DNA of 34,995 nucleotides from Thioclava sp. JE_KL1 (GCF_009296265.1 NZ_WBJS01000017.1:1-34995), one strand, 5' to 3'. Positions 20,382 through 29,305 are shown, counted from the stretch's first letter. A program made the numbers and translations. The notes: a model not told the origin generated them from the sequence alone.

Positions 20382-21461
20382 ATGGAGGAGATTCGCGACA
20401 CAAATAAGAAACCGTCCGAACCGGTGCCGCGCCGGGTGCGGATTTCTGATCTTGCGCAGGCGCTGGGCCTGACCAAGAGCACCGTGTCGCGGGCGCTCAA
20501 CAATTATTCCGACATTTCTCCCGAGACCCGCGAGCGCGTGGCGCGCGTCGCCGCCGAGATGGGCTATGCGCCGATGCCTTATGCGCAGGCCGTGCGCACG
20601 GGGCGGGTGCGGGCGCTGGGGCTGGTGCTCGAACTGGACGCGCCGGACCGCTACGGGCCGTTCCTCACGGATTTCCTGGGCGGGATCACGCAGGAGGCCT
20701 CGCTGGAAGGCTGGACGCTGACGATCGCCTCGTCGAATTCGCGCGAGGAGATGGAGGACACGGTCACGCGGCTCTTGCAGGAGCACAAGGTCGACGGCTT
20801 CATCCTGCCGCGGACGCAGGTCGTGGACCCGCGGGTGAAGTTCCTGCAGGCAAAACACGTGCCCTTCGTGCTGTTCGGCCGCACCGGCCACGGCCAGCCC
20901 GATCCGGGTCTGTCGTGGTACGACGTGGATGGCGAGGGCGCGATGCGTGCCGCGGTCGCGCGGCTGGCGGGCTTCGGTCATCGCCGCATCGCCTTTGCCG
21001 GGTCGCATGCGAGCTACAATTTCGCGCTGCTGCGCCGCGACGGCTACCGCGAGGGGCTGGAAGAGGCCGGTCTGCCCTTCGATCCCGCGCTTGAGGTGAT
21101 GGAAATCTCCGACCGTTCGGAAGGTGCGCAGGCCGCGCGCGATCTGCTCGATCTGCCAAATCCCCCGACCGCGATCGTCTATTCCACCGACGCGACTGCG
21201 CTGGGGGCCTATGACGTGGCGCGCGAGCGGGGGCTGACGATCGGGCGCGACCTGTCGATCATCTCCTATGACGGTATTCCCGAGGGCCGGATGGTCGATC
21301 CGCCCCTCACGACATTCGCAGTCGACAGCCAGCACGCGGGCGCGCGTCTCGCGTCACTGCTGATCGCGCAGCTCCGCGGTGCGCCGCCCGGAGAGCTGAC
21401 GGAATTGGTGGCGGCGCAACTGGAACCGGGAGGCTCCGACGGGCCACCCGTCGACCCATAA
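20382..21461 (+). CDS. LacI-family repressor of the glycoside operon
   Basis: 359 residues. The HTH lies at about 20-45 (RISDLAQALGLTKSTVSRALNNY), followed by the hinge helix region and a periplasmic-binding-protein-like sensor domain (VDGFILPRTQVVD, LLDLPNPPTAIVYSTDATALGAYDVARERGLTIGRDLSIISYDG). The family usually represses sugar uptake and degradation genes until the sugar binds. It is the first gene of the operon and is 30 bases upstream of the binding protein gene, so it is autoregulated with the operon. The ATG at 20382 has no strong Shine-Dalgarno and the two operators are just upstream. Confidence 0.88.
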   Translation: MEEIRDTNKKPSEPVPRRVRISDLAQALGLTKSTVSRALNNYSDISPETRERVARVAAEMGYAPMPYAQAVRTGRVRALGLVLELDAPDRYGPFLTDFLGGITQEASLEGWTLTIASSNSREEMEDTVTRLLQEHKVDGFILPRTQVVDPRVKFLQAKHVPFVLFGRTGHGQPDPGLSWYDVDGEGAMRAAVARLAGFGHRRIAFAGSHASYNFALLRRDGYREGLEEAGLPFDPALEVMEISDRSEGAQAARDLLDLPNPPTAIVYSTDATALGAYDVARERGLTIGRDLSIISYDGIPEGRMVDPPLTTFAVDSQHAGARLASLLIAQLRGAPPGELTELVAAQLEPGGSDGPPVDP

Positions 21462-21491
21462 GAGAAACGCAATCTACCGGGAGGAAAGTAA

Positions 21492-22853
21492 ATGAAGCTA
21501 ATTCGAGGACATAAAACGGCGATGCTGATGGGCTCGACCGTGCTGGCGCTGATGGCGGGCGCCGTCGCGGTGCAGGCCGAGACGATCAAGTTCTGGACCA
21601 CTGAGGAACAGCCCGAACGTCTGGCCAAGCAGCAGCAGATGGCCGACGACTTCAAGGCCAAGACCGGCATCACCGTCGACGTGATCCCGGTGACGGAAAG
21701 CGACCTGAACCAGCGCGCCACCGCGGCTTTCGCGGCGGGTGATCTGCCCGACGTGATCTACACGCCGCTGCAAAACGTGCTGCCCTGGACCGATGCGGGC
21801 ATCGTCGACACGCTGGCGAGCACCGATGTGGTCGACAAGCTCGATCCGGCGACCTTCGCGCCCGGCGCGCTGAAGATGGTCGAGACCGATGGCGATTACG
21901 CCGCCGTGCCGGTCGATGGCTGGACCCAGATGATCCTTTATCGCAAGGACCTGTTCGACAAGGCGGGCCTCGCGCCGCCGACCGATTTCAAGTCGATCGA
22001 AGCCGCGCTCGACAAGCTCAACAATCCGCCGAGCATGTATGGTTTCGTCGCCGCGACCAAGGTCGACGAGAACTACATGAGCCAGATCCTCGAGCAGATC
22101 TTCCTCGCCAACGGCGTCTCGCCGGTGGGACCGGACGGCTTCAAGCCGCTCGATGAGAAGAAGACGGTCGAGGTGCTGAACTTCTACAAGAAGCTGGCCG
22201 ACGCCTCCCCGCCCGGCGAGAACTACTGGAAGCAGTCGCGCGAGCTGTATTTCGCGGGCAAGGCGGCGATGATCATGTGGTCGCCCTTCATTCTCGACGA
22301 GCTGGCCGGTCTGCGTGACAGTGCCCCGCCGATGATCAACGACGATCCGACCTCGACCGAGCTGTCGAAGGATACCGGCGTCGTGACCAACCTTGCGGGC
22401 CCGTCGAACCCCGATGGTGCGAGCTGGGCGGACCTGCGTTACTTCACCATCACTGCGGATGCCGACACCGAAGCGGCCGAGCAATTCGTCGATTACTCGA
22501 TGAATGACGGCTACGAGCAGACGCTGTCGATCGCGCCCGAGGGCAAGTTCCCGACCCGTCGCGGCACCGATGCGGATCCGGAGAAGTTCACCAACCTCTG
22601 GGCGACCCTGCCGGTGGGCGTGGATCGCAAGGCGCCGCTCAAGGATCTCTACGCGCCGGCCGTGGTCGACGAGATCACCAAGGGTCTCGACACCGCACAG
22701 CGCTGGGGTGTGAAGGACGGGCAGCTCGCGCTGGCCTCGAAGATGCTCAACAGCCAGGTCATCAACCGGGTTGTGCGCGACTTCATCGACGGCAACATCT
22801 CGGCCGAGGATGCGGTCGCGAAGATGAACGACGAGCTGGGCAAGATCAACTGA
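21492..22853 (+). CDS. ABC transporter sugar-binding protein (family 1)
   Basis: 453 residues. A Sec signal peptide at the N-terminus (MKLIRGHKTAMLMGSTVLAL, cleavage near VQA-ET) exports it. The mature part has the fold of extracellular solute-binding family 1: IKFWTTEEQPERLAKQQQMADDFKAKTG, the central WTQMILYRKDLFDKAGL segment and GKAAMIMWSPFI. It delivers a glycoside to the two permeases behind it. GGGAGGAAAGTAA precedes the ATG. A strong hairpin follows the gene at 22866-22895. The substrate is not readable from this protein; the hydrolase and importer point to a small glycoside. Confidence 0.9.
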   Translation: MKLIRGHKTAMLMGSTVLALMAGAVAVQAETIKFWTTEEQPERLAKQQQMADDFKAKTGITVDVIPVTESDLNQRATAAFAAGDLPDVIYTPLQNVLPWTDAGIVDTLASTDVVDKLDPATFAPGALKMVETDGDYAAVPVDGWTQMILYRKDLFDKAGLAPPTDFKSIEAALDKLNNPPSMYGFVAATKVDENYMSQILEQIFLANGVSPVGPDGFKPLDEKKTVEVLNFYKKLADASPPGENYWKQSRELYFAGKAAMIMWSPFILDELAGLRDSAPPMINDDPTSTELSKDTGVVTNLAGPSNPDGASWADLRYFTITADADTEAAEQFVDYSMNDGYEQTLSIAPEGKFPTRRGTDADPEKFTNLWATLPVGVDRKAPLKDLYAPAVVDEITKGLDTAQRWGVKDGQLALASKMLNSQVINRVVRDFIDGNISAEDAVAKMNDELGKIN

Positions 22854-22865
22854 TCCGACCTCTGG

Positions 22866-22895
22866 CCGGGGCAGGGCGGCTGCGCCTTGCCCCGG
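22866..22895. terminator. Intra-operon hairpin after the binding protein gene
   Basis: CCGGGGCAGGGCG (22866-22878) and CGCCTTGCCCCGG (22883-22895) form a 13-bp stem with one G-T pair and a GCTG loop. No T run follows, so it is more likely a partial terminator or mRNA-end stabiliser that raises binding protein output over permease output, as in many ABC operons. Confidence 0.65.
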
Positions 22896-22934
22896 GACCA
22901 AAGCCCGCTCTGACTGCATGGATTGGAGACTGTC

Positions 22935-24170
22935 ATGACTGACATATCGCCGCCCAAGGGGCGCGGCGCGCTTGCCCGTCGCGAGGCGCGCCTGGCCTGG
23001 GGCCTGCTGTTCCCGACCATCGCGATCGTGGCCCTTGTCGTGATCGTGCCGCTACTGGCGATCTTCTGGATCTCCTTCAAGCCGGTGACGCTGGGCGATC
23101 TGCGTCCCGCCGAGATCCGCACGCGGGTGGCGCTGCGCGAACGCGGCGATCAGGCGCTTCTGGAGCTGCGAGTCATCAACCCCTCGCGCGAGCAGGAGAT
23201 GACCAAGGCGGCGCTGAACGTGACCCTGCCCGAGGGCGTTGCGCTGACCGGCGATCTGCCGCAGGGCTGCGCGATGGACGGGCAGGACCTGTCTTGCGAT
23301 TTCGGCACGCTCGAGGCCGGCGCGAACGAACGTTTCCGCGTCGATGCGCAGGTGAACGGGGACACCCGCGAGGCAGAGCGCGCGATGCGCGACGCCGAGG
23401 TCACGGCGACGGGTCATGTCTCGAACGTCCTGACGAATTCCACCTTCACGCTAGACAACTTCCGCCAGCTCTTCTCGGGCAGCGAGTTCTGGAGCGTTCT
23501 GGGCATCACGCTGTTCTACACGGTCTTCGGCACGCTGGGCGCGCTGGTGGTGGGGCTGTTCGCGGCGCTGCTCCTGAACAAGAGCTTCCGCGGGCAGGGC
23601 ATCCTGCGCGGGCTTTACCTCTTTCCCTATGTGGCTCCGGTGATCGCGGTGGCGTTCACATGGATCACGCTGTTCGATCCCTATTCGGGCTCCGCCAACG
23701 CGCTTCTGGTGCAGATGGGCGTGAGCGAAGGCGCGATCAACTTCTTTGGGGCCAAGCCGCTCGCACTCATCATGGTGACAGTGTTCGAGATCTGGCGCTA
23801 TTTCCCGCTCTCGTTCCTCTTCATCCTCGCGCGGATGCAGAGCATCGACACGGATATGTACGAGGCGGCGGATATGGACGGGGCCTCGCCGTTCCAGAAA
23901 TTCTGGTATCTCTCGATGCCGCAGCTGCTGGGGATCCTCTCGGTCCTGTTCCTGCTGCGCTTCATCTGGACCTTCAACAAGTTCGACGACATCTTCCTGC
24001 TCACCGGCGGTAATGCCGGCACGCGGGTCCTGACGGTCAATGTCTACGAACAGGCTTTCGCGGTGTCGAATATCGGTGCGGGTGCTGCGGTCGCCGTGGT
24101 GATCTTCGCCTGCCTTCTGGTCTTCTCGGGGCTGTTCTTCCGCACCATGAGCCGGGAGGAAGGGCTATGA
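22935..24170 (+). CDS. ABC sugar permease with a large inserted periplasmic domain
   Basis: 411 residues from ATG at 22935, with GGAG 8 bases upstream. Helix 1 (about 23-46) is followed by about 120 residues (50-170) outside the usual permease pattern. The insert has IRTRVALRERGDQALLELRV, two cysteines (112 and 121) and CDFGTLEAGANERFRVDAQV, which resembles DUF11/Ig-like repeats. After it come the usual five helices and the EAA-type loop ADMDGASPFQKFWYLSMP, which contacts the ATPase. MalF also has a large loop at this point that binds the maltose-binding protein, so this domain may hold the binding protein. It partners the next gene (ATGA overlap). Confidence 0.88.
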   Translation: MTDISPPKGRGALARREARLAWGLLFPTIAIVALVVIVPLLAIFWISFKPVTLGDLRPAEIRTRVALRERGDQALLELRVINPSREQEMTKAALNVTLPEGVALTGDLPQGCAMDGQDLSCDFGTLEAGANERFRVDAQVNGDTREAERAMRDAEVTATGHVSNVLTNSTFTLDNFRQLFSGSEFWSVLGITLFYTVFGTLGALVVGLFAALLLNKSFRGQGILRGLYLFPYVAPVIAVAFTWITLFDPYSGSANALLVQMGVSEGAINFFGAKPLALIMVTVFEIWRYFPLSFLFILARMQSIDTDMYEAADMDGASPFQKFWYLSMPQLLGILSVLFLLRFIWTFNKFDDIFLLTGGNAGTRVLTVNVYEQAFAVSNIGAGAAVAVVIFACLLVFSGLFFRTMSREEGL

Positions 24171-25381
24171 AAATCCTGCATAAAGGCTACCTTACCGGGC
24201 CGATCATCGGGGCGCTCTGGGCGCTGGTCATGTCGGTCACGCTGGGCGTCGCGATCTCCTTTGCCACTGGCGCTGCGGCCAAGCCCGCTCTGATCGGGTC
24301 GCTGATCCTCGGGCTTGCGACCGGGTTTGCCCGCGTGCGCATCGCCAATCGCTGGGCCGCGGATGCGGTGGCGGTGATCGTGGCGCTGGCGCTGATGGCG
24401 GTGGGCCTCGGCGCGCTGCAATTCGACGACAGCTTCAACTTTGTCTGGCGCGTCGCACTCAGCGTGGTGCTGGCGGGAGCGGTCTCGATCCCGCTCAACT
24501 CGATCCTGCGCGAGCTACGGTTCGGTGCGCTCACGCGCCACCAGTTCGAGGATGCGGTGATCCGCTTCCTCACCGGCTTCGGCTACATCTTCTTCACCGC
24601 GATCGTGGTCATCCCGTTCTACGTGATGGTCATGACCTCGATGAAGTCGCAGCAGCAGCTGATGCTCAACCCGCTCGATTTCTCGATAGACCTGAGCCGG
24701 GGCTGGCACCTGTTCGACAGCTATTACGAGTTGATGACCCAGTTCCATTTCGGCCGCTACCTCTGGACGAGTTTCTATGTCTCGGTGCTGACCGTTCTGC
24801 TGACGCTGCTGTTCTCGGTGCCCGGCGCCTATGCGGTGGCGCGGCTGCGCTTCCGCGGTCAGAAAGTGTTCTCGCGCGGCATCCTGCTGATCTACATGGT
24901 GCCGATGATCGTGCTCGCGCTGCCGATCTACATCGCCTACTCGATGGTCGGTCTGCGCAACTCGATCCTCGGGATCGTCATGATCTACCCGGTCACGACC
25001 ATTCCCGTCGCGCTTTACATGCTGCAGGGCTATTTCCGCGGCCTCCCCGTCGAGGTCGAGGAAGCGGGCCTGATGGACGGGCTGTCGCGGCTCAAGGTGA
25101 TCTGGAAGATCACGCTGCCGCTGGCGCTGCCCGCGATGGCCTCGGTCGGGCTCTATGTCTTCATGATCGCATGGAACGAGTTCCTGCTCGCCTTCATGCT
25201 GCTCGACGATCCCAGCAAATTCACCCTCACGCGGGGCATCGCCTCGCTCAACTCCTCCGAGATCCCGCGCCAGCACCTGATGGCGGGCGCCGTCATCGCG
25301 ACGGTGCCGATCATGGCGCTGTTCCTCGGGCTCGAACGTTTCATGACCCGCGGCCTGACGGCCGGCGCGGTGAAAGGATAA
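24167..25381 (+). CDS. ABC sugar permease with an extra N-terminal membrane domain
   Basis: 404 residues, against about 280-300 in the family. Residues about 10-115 form an added hydrophobic region with about four helices (GPIIGALWALVMSVTLGVAI, AVAVIVALALMAVGLGAL, WRVALSVVLAGAVSI). The canonical MalG-type part starts near 130 with FLTGFGYIFFTAIVVIPFYVMVMTSMKS and has the EAA loop VEEAGLMDGLSRLKVIWKITLP. The start has GGGAGGAA upstream and overlaps the previous permease (ATGA). What the extra helices do is not known; they could position or regulate the transporter. Confidence 0.87.
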   Translation: MKILHKGYLTGPIIGALWALVMSVTLGVAISFATGAAAKPALIGSLILGLATGFARVRIANRWAADAVAVIVALALMAVGLGALQFDDSFNFVWRVALSVVLAGAVSIPLNSILRELRFGALTRHQFEDAVIRFLTGFGYIFFTAIVVIPFYVMVMTSMKSQQQLMLNPLDFSIDLSRGWHLFDSYYELMTQFHFGRYLWTSFYVSVLTVLLTLLFSVPGAYAVARLRFRGQKVFSRGILLIYMVPMIVLALPIYIAYSMVGLRNSILGIVMIYPVTTIPVALYMLQGYFRGLPVEVEEAGLMDGLSRLKVIWKITLPLALPAMASVGLYVFMIAWNEFLLAFMLLDDPSKFTLTRGIASLNSSEIPRQHLMAGAVIATVPIMALFLGLERFMTRGLTAGAVKG

Positions 25382-25384
25382 GAC

Positions 25385-26656
25385 ATGATGACCGAAACTC
25401 TGGCTGCCGCAGACGACTTCTCAGACCGGGACGCCGCGGCGCGCGACATCCTCACCCAGAACGACCGGGGCGGCTATACGGTGCCGACCGACGGCCTCTA
25501 TCCCTACCAGTGGAACTGGGACAGCGCTTTCGCGAGCCTTGGTTTTGCCGAGTTCGACCTGAACCGGGCCTGGCAGGAGATCGAGACGCTGTTCTCGGGG
25601 CAGTGGGACAACGGGATGGTCCCGCATATCATCTTCCACAAGCCCGATCCGGGCTACTTCCCCGGCCCCGACGTCTGGGGTTGCAACGGGCCGATCGCGT
25701 CCTCGGGCATCACCCAGCCGCCGGTCGCACTCAGCTTCGCGACGCGGCTTCTGGCGGCCGATCCGGAAGCAGGCGCGGCCCGTTTCGCAGCGCTCTATCC
25801 GAAGATGCGCAAATGGGCGGAGTGGTTCCTGAAATGGCGCCGCGACGAGAAGGGCGCGATCTTCGTGATCCATCCGTGGGAGTCGGGCCGTGACAACGCG
25901 CCGGACTGGGATGACGCGATGAGCGGGATCGACCCGCAGGACGTGGGCTATTACGAGCGCCGCGACACCCAGCATGTCGACGCCTCGATGCGCCCGACGA
26001 AATACGATTACGACCGCTATATCTGGCTGGTGCAGCGCGCCAAGGCGCTGGATTGGGATGATGCGAAAGTCGCCGAGGGCAACCCGTTCAAAGTGGCCGA
26101 CCCGACGATGCATTTCATCTTGATGCGCGGCCTGCGCGACTTGCTGGCGGCTGGTGAGGCACAAGATCTCGACACCGGCGACATGGCCACGCAGCTGGCC
26201 GAGCTGGAAGCCGGAGCAGAGGCGCTGTGGAACCCCGGCATGGGCTATTACGACAGCTACAACTGCAACAACGGCATCTGGTCGAACGCGCTCAGCAACG
26301 CCTCCTTCCTGTGCTGGTTCGGCGGGCTCGACGCGCCGCATATGGAGCAGCATCTGGCCCGCGTGCTCGATGCGGCCCCCTATGGCGTGCCGTCGCTCGC
26401 GCCCTTCGATCCGCGGTTCGACGCCAAGCGCTACTGGCGCGGCCCGACCTGGGGGATGATGAACATGATGATCGGCGAGGGCGCCTCCGAACGCGGCGTG
26501 GCGCTTGGCGAAGAGGTCCGCAAGCGCACCCGCGAAGTGATCGGGCGCTACGGCTTCGTCGAGTATTTCGACCCGATGACGGGCGCGGCCGCGGGCGGCA
26601 AGGCATTTACCTGGACGGCGGCCGTCTGGCTCGCCTGGGCCGGCAAGGAGGGGTGA
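25385..26656 (+). CDS. GH63/MGH1-like glycoside hydrolase
   Basis: 423 residues with an (alpha/alpha)6-barrel pattern. [15 protein letters not shown] near the start, [15 protein letters not shown] (D170 the probable general acid) and VEYFDPMTG near the end (E393 the probable base) are the signature regions of GH63 and MGH1-like enzymes. Characterised relatives hydrolyse mannosylglycerate, glucosylglycerate and other alpha-glycosides. No signal peptide is seen, so it acts in the cytoplasm on the imported sugar. AAAGGA precedes the start. Position between permease and ATPase genes makes it the first catabolic step of this operon. Substrate is inferred, not shown; a trehalase-like role is also possible. 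Confidence 0.75.
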   Translation: MMTETLAAADDFSDRDAAARDILTQNDRGGYTVPTDGLYPYQWNWDSAFASLGFAEFDLNRAWQEIETLFSGQWDNGMVPHIIFHKPDPGYFPGPDVWGCNGPIASSGITQPPVALSFATRLLAADPEAGAARFAALYPKMRKWAEWFLKWRRDEKGAIFVIHPWESGRDNAPDWDDAMSGIDPQDVGYYERRDTQHVDASMRPTKYDYDRYIWLVQRAKALDWDDAKVAEGNPFKVADPTMHFILMRGLRDLLAAGEAQDLDTGDMATQLAELEAGAEALWNPGMGYYDSYNCNNGIWSNALSNASFLCWFGGLDAPHMEQHLARVLDAAPYGVPSLAPFDPRFDAKRYWRGPTWGMMNMMIGEGASERGVALGEEVRKRTREVIGRYGFVEYFDPMTGAAAGGKAFTWTAAVWLAWAGKEG

Positions 26657-26657
26657 A

Positions 26658-27701
26658 ATGGGTTCGATCACGCTAAACGGTGTCGAGAAGTGGTTCGGCG
26701 ACGTCCAGGTCATCAAGGGCATCGACCTCGAGATCAAGGATGGCGAATTCGTCGTCTTCGTGGGGCCCTCGGGCTGCGGCAAGTCCACGCTTCTGCGGAT
26801 GATCGGCGGGCTTGAGGATACCTCGCGCGGGGCGATCGAGATCGACGGCGCGAATGTGACCGATCAGCCGCCCTCCAAGCGCGGCCTCGCGATGGTGTTC
26901 CAGTCCTACGCGCTCTACCCGCATATGTCGGTGGCCGAGAATATGGGCTTCTCGCTCAAGATGGCGGGGGCACCCCAGGAAGACTGGCGCGCCAAGGTCG
27001 ACGAGGCGGCCGATATCCTGAAGCTGCAGAGCTTCCTCGACCGGCGACCCAAGGACCTGTCGGGCGGCCAGCGTCAGCGCGTGGCGATCGGGCGGTCGAT
27101 CGTGCGCGACCCGACGGCGTTCCTCTTCGATGAGCCGCTGTCGAACCTCGATGCGGCGCTGCGGGTGGAGATGCGGCTGGAGATCGCGCGGCTGCACCGC
27201 AATCTCCAGCGCACGATGATCTACGTCACCCATGATCAGGTCGAGGCGATGACGCTCGCCGATCGGATCGTGGTGCTGGAATACGGCAAGATCGCGCAGG
27301 TCGGCACGCCGCGCGAGCTCTACGAGAAACCCGCGAACCTGTTCGTGGCGCAATTCATCGGCAGCCCGAAGATGAACGTGATGCCCTGCGCGGTCTCGGG
27401 CGGCAGCTACAGCCTCGAAGGCGGGCGCGGCGGGGAATGTCCTGCGCCGCAAGCCACGCAGCTTGGCATCCGGCCCGAGCACATCTCGCTGGTGGCCGAA
27501 GGCGAGGGGCAATGCGACGGGCGCGTCGATGTGGTGGAATTCCTCGGCGCCGACACGTTCATCCTGTTCGATTGCGGCCGCTTGGGCGCCGTGAACGTGC
27601 GTATCGCGGGCGATACCGATCTGCGTCCGGGCGATGTCTCGGGGCTGAGCTTCGAGCCGGATCGCACGGTATTCTTCGACGCAGACGGCATGGCGGTCTG
27701 A
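26658..27701 (+). CDS. ABC sugar transporter ATPase (MalK/UgpC family)
   Basis: 347 residues. Walker [10 protein letters not shown] (about 38-46), the Q-loop in [10 protein letters not shown], the signature [15 protein letters not shown] and Walker [12 protein letters not shown] are intact, followed by the switch histidine in [10 protein letters not shown]. The C-terminal TOBE/OB domain (about 240-347) is of MalK type. It powers the two permeases before it. AAGGAGG lies 6 bases before the ATG and the hydrolase stop is only one base upstream, so it is the last gene of the operon. A hairpin follows at 27710-27730. Confidence 0.93.
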   Translation: MGSITLNGVEKWFGDVQVIKGIDLEIKDGEFVVFVGPSGCGKSTLLRMIGGLEDTSRGAIEIDGANVTDQPPSKRGLAMVFQSYALYPHMSVAENMGFSLKMAGAPQEDWRAKVDEAADILKLQSFLDRRPKDLSGGQRQRVAIGRSIVRDPTAFLFDEPLSNLDAALRVEMRLEIARLHRNLQRTMIYVTHDQVEAMTLADRIVVLEYGKIAQVGTPRELYEKPANLFVAQFIGSPKMNVMPCAVSGGSYSLEGGRGGECPAPQATQLGIRPEHISLVAEGEGQCDGRVDVVEFLGADTFILFDCGRLGAVNVRIAGDTDLRPGDVSGLSFEPDRTVFFDADGMAV

Positions 27702-27709
27702 TCCCGAGC

Positions 27710-27730
27710 GCCCGGGCGAGCGGCCCGGGC
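27710..27730. terminator. Hairpin after the sugar ABC operon
   Basis: GCCCGGG (27710-27716) and CCCGGGC (27724-27730) form a 7-bp all-GC stem with a 7-nt loop, 8 bases after the ATPase stop. No T run follows, so it may act with Rho or only protect the 3' end. Confidence 0.5.
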
Positions 27731-27757
27731 AACGCGGAAAATTGCGCGGGCAGGGGG

Positions 27758-27775
27758 CGAGACGACGTCGTCTCG
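27758..27775. promoter_or_regulatory. Perfect 18-bp palindrome upstream of proX
   Basis: CGAGACGACGTCGTCTCG reads the same on both strands with no spacer. It is about 420 bases before proX and 57 bases after the sugar ATPase gene. It has the symmetry of an operator for a dimeric regulator; the protein is unknown, and a cruciform or terminator role is possible. Confidence 0.5.
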
Positions 27776-28195
27776 TGCAGGCGCGTCAGTGCGTCAATTC
27801 ACGCAACAGAGGCGCGCCCGCCGACTTGGCGCGCACATGCTCAAAAATTGTCGGTCCGGCATCCTCCGGGTGCCGGATCTCTTTGCCGTTCTGTCGCCCC
27901 TCAAGTGTCTCCTTTTACAAAATTTCCTTCAGTTATCATTGGGTTCCCTGTCTCTTTTCTCAAATTAATGTGACCGGCGGACGATTGCTGATCGGGAGCA
28001 CCGGCGCTACCGTTCGCGGCAATCGTCGAACGGGCGCATTCGCGTGCACTGCGCAACCTGAAGATCGACGATGGGCCGAGACGCTCCCCCGGGTGGAAGC
28101 ACGCCCGCGCGGGGAGGTCGGACGGTCTCATCACGCGCAAGGCGAATGCGATCCGAAAACGATCGTGAACAATCCAACGGATGAGAGGAAAACAT

Positions 28196-29191
28196 ATGCG
28201 GAAGACGACACTTCTCGCGGTCGCCGGTGCGACCGCTATGGTCACCGGCTTTGCAGCCCAGACCGGAACCGCCCGTGCCGCCGAGCAATGCGGTGACATC
28301 TCGATCGCCCAGATGAACTGGGCCGCTGCCGAGGTCACCACCAACATCGCGAAGTTCATGCTGGATCAGGGCTACGGCTGTAACACCAGCCTGGTCAAAT
28401 CCGACACGATTCCCGCGATCACCTCGATCGCCGAAAACGGTCGCCCTGACGTCGTCACCAACCTGTGGCTGAATTCGGCAGGCGACGCCTACAAGAAGCT
28501 CGAGAGCGAAGGCAAGATCAAGCGCGTCGCCAAGACGCTCCAGCCGGGTGGCGTCGAAGGTTGGTGGATCCCCACCTACCTCGCCAAAGAGCACCCCGAG
28601 TTGAAGACCATCGAGGGCGTTATGGCGCATCCCGACTGGGTCGGCGGCACGTTCAACAACTGCCCCGACGGCTGGGGCTGCCGCGTCGTGAGCGACAATC
28701 TGATCAAGGCGCTCGACCTCAAGAGCTCGGGCATCGAGGTGTTCAACCACGGCTCCGGCCAGACGCTCGCCTCGTCGATCGGCTCGGCCTTTGCCGACAA
28801 GAAGCCGTGGTTCGGCTACTACTGGGGCCCGACCGTGGTCATGGGCAACTACGACATGACCCGCGTGAAGCTTGGCGATTACGACAAGGCCAAGTTCGAC
28901 AATCTCCAGAACAAGGACGCGTCGAACCCGCAGGTTTCCGACTTCCCGGCAGCGCCGGTGCTGACCTCGGTGACGAGCGACTTCGCGAAGACCCACCCGG
29001 CCGAGACCGAGTTCTTCTCGAAGATGAGCTTCAAGACCGACACCATGTCGAAGCTGCTCGCCTGGCAGGACGAGAACAAAGCCTCGGGTGAAGAGACGGC
29101 TGTCTACTTCATCAAGAACTACCAGGACACCTGGAAGAACTGGCTCGATGCCGATGCCCAGAAGAAGCTTTCGAAGCTGATCGGCGGATGA
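28196..29191 (+). CDS. proX: Glycine betaine/proline betaine-binding protein (ProX family)
   Basis: 331 residues. The start MRKTTLLAVAGATAMVTGFA is a Sec signal peptide, cleaved near ARA-AE. The mature part is OpuAC/ProX-like: ISIAQMNWAAAEVTTNIAKFML, DVVTNLWLNSAGDAY, GGVEGWWIPTYLAKEHPEL and PWFGYYWGPTVVMGNYD, with tryptophans and tyrosines suitable for caging a quaternary amine. ATG 28196 is preferred over 28181, because GAGAGGA is 6-7 bases upstream. It is the first gene of the importer operon and is followed by a strong terminator-like hairpin. Given the betaine demethylase operon in the same window, it may serve both osmoprotection and catabolism. Confidence 0.9.
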   Translation: MRKTTLLAVAGATAMVTGFAAQTGTARAAEQCGDISIAQMNWAAAEVTTNIAKFMLDQGYGCNTSLVKSDTIPAITSIAENGRPDVVTNLWLNSAGDAYKKLESEGKIKRVAKTLQPGGVEGWWIPTYLAKEHPELKTIEGVMAHPDWVGGTFNNCPDGWGCRVVSDNLIKALDLKSSGIEVFNHGSGQTLASSIGSAFADKKPWFGYYWGPTVVMGNYDMTRVKLGDYDKAKFDNLQNKDASNPQVSDFPAAPVLTSVTSDFAKTHPAETEFFSKMSFKTDTMSKLLAWQDENKASGEETAVYFIKNYQDTWKNWLDADAQKKLSKLIGG

Positions 29192-29220
29192 TCGTGACGC
29201 GCGCCTGACGCGCAACACAT

Positions 29221-29251
29221 GGACGGGGCCGGGGCAGGCCCCGTCCTTTTT
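29221..29251 (+). terminator. Strong hairpin with T run between proX and proW
   Basis: GGACGGGGCC (29221-29230) and GGCCCCGTCC (29237-29246) pair perfectly over 10 bp with a 6-nt loop, and TTTTT follows (29247-29251). It has the full form of a Rho-independent terminator but stands inside the operon. Partial termination would give more binding protein than permease and ATPase. Confidence 0.85.
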
Positions 29252-29305
29252 CGATCAATCACGCAACAATATGGGACGGGTCTCGCTGAGCGACCCGGAA
29301 AACCA

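Larger units (their letters stand above)
27702..28195. other. Intergenic region of 494 bp before the betaine importer
   Basis: It holds a hairpin at 27710-27730, a perfect palindrome at 27758-27775, an A/T-rich stretch from about 27905 to 27970 that is the likely proX promoter area, and a GC-rich leader from about 28010 to 28190. The leader contains complementary CTCCCC and GGGGAG blocks (28084-28123 region), so it may fold. I recognise no known riboswitch. Reading frames here lack ribosome-binding sites and family features. Confidence 0.6.

Noticed and set aside
21498-22919. Minus-strand open frame opposite the binding protein gene
   Set aside because: It mirrors the codon use of the real binding protein, which has a signal peptide and family motifs.
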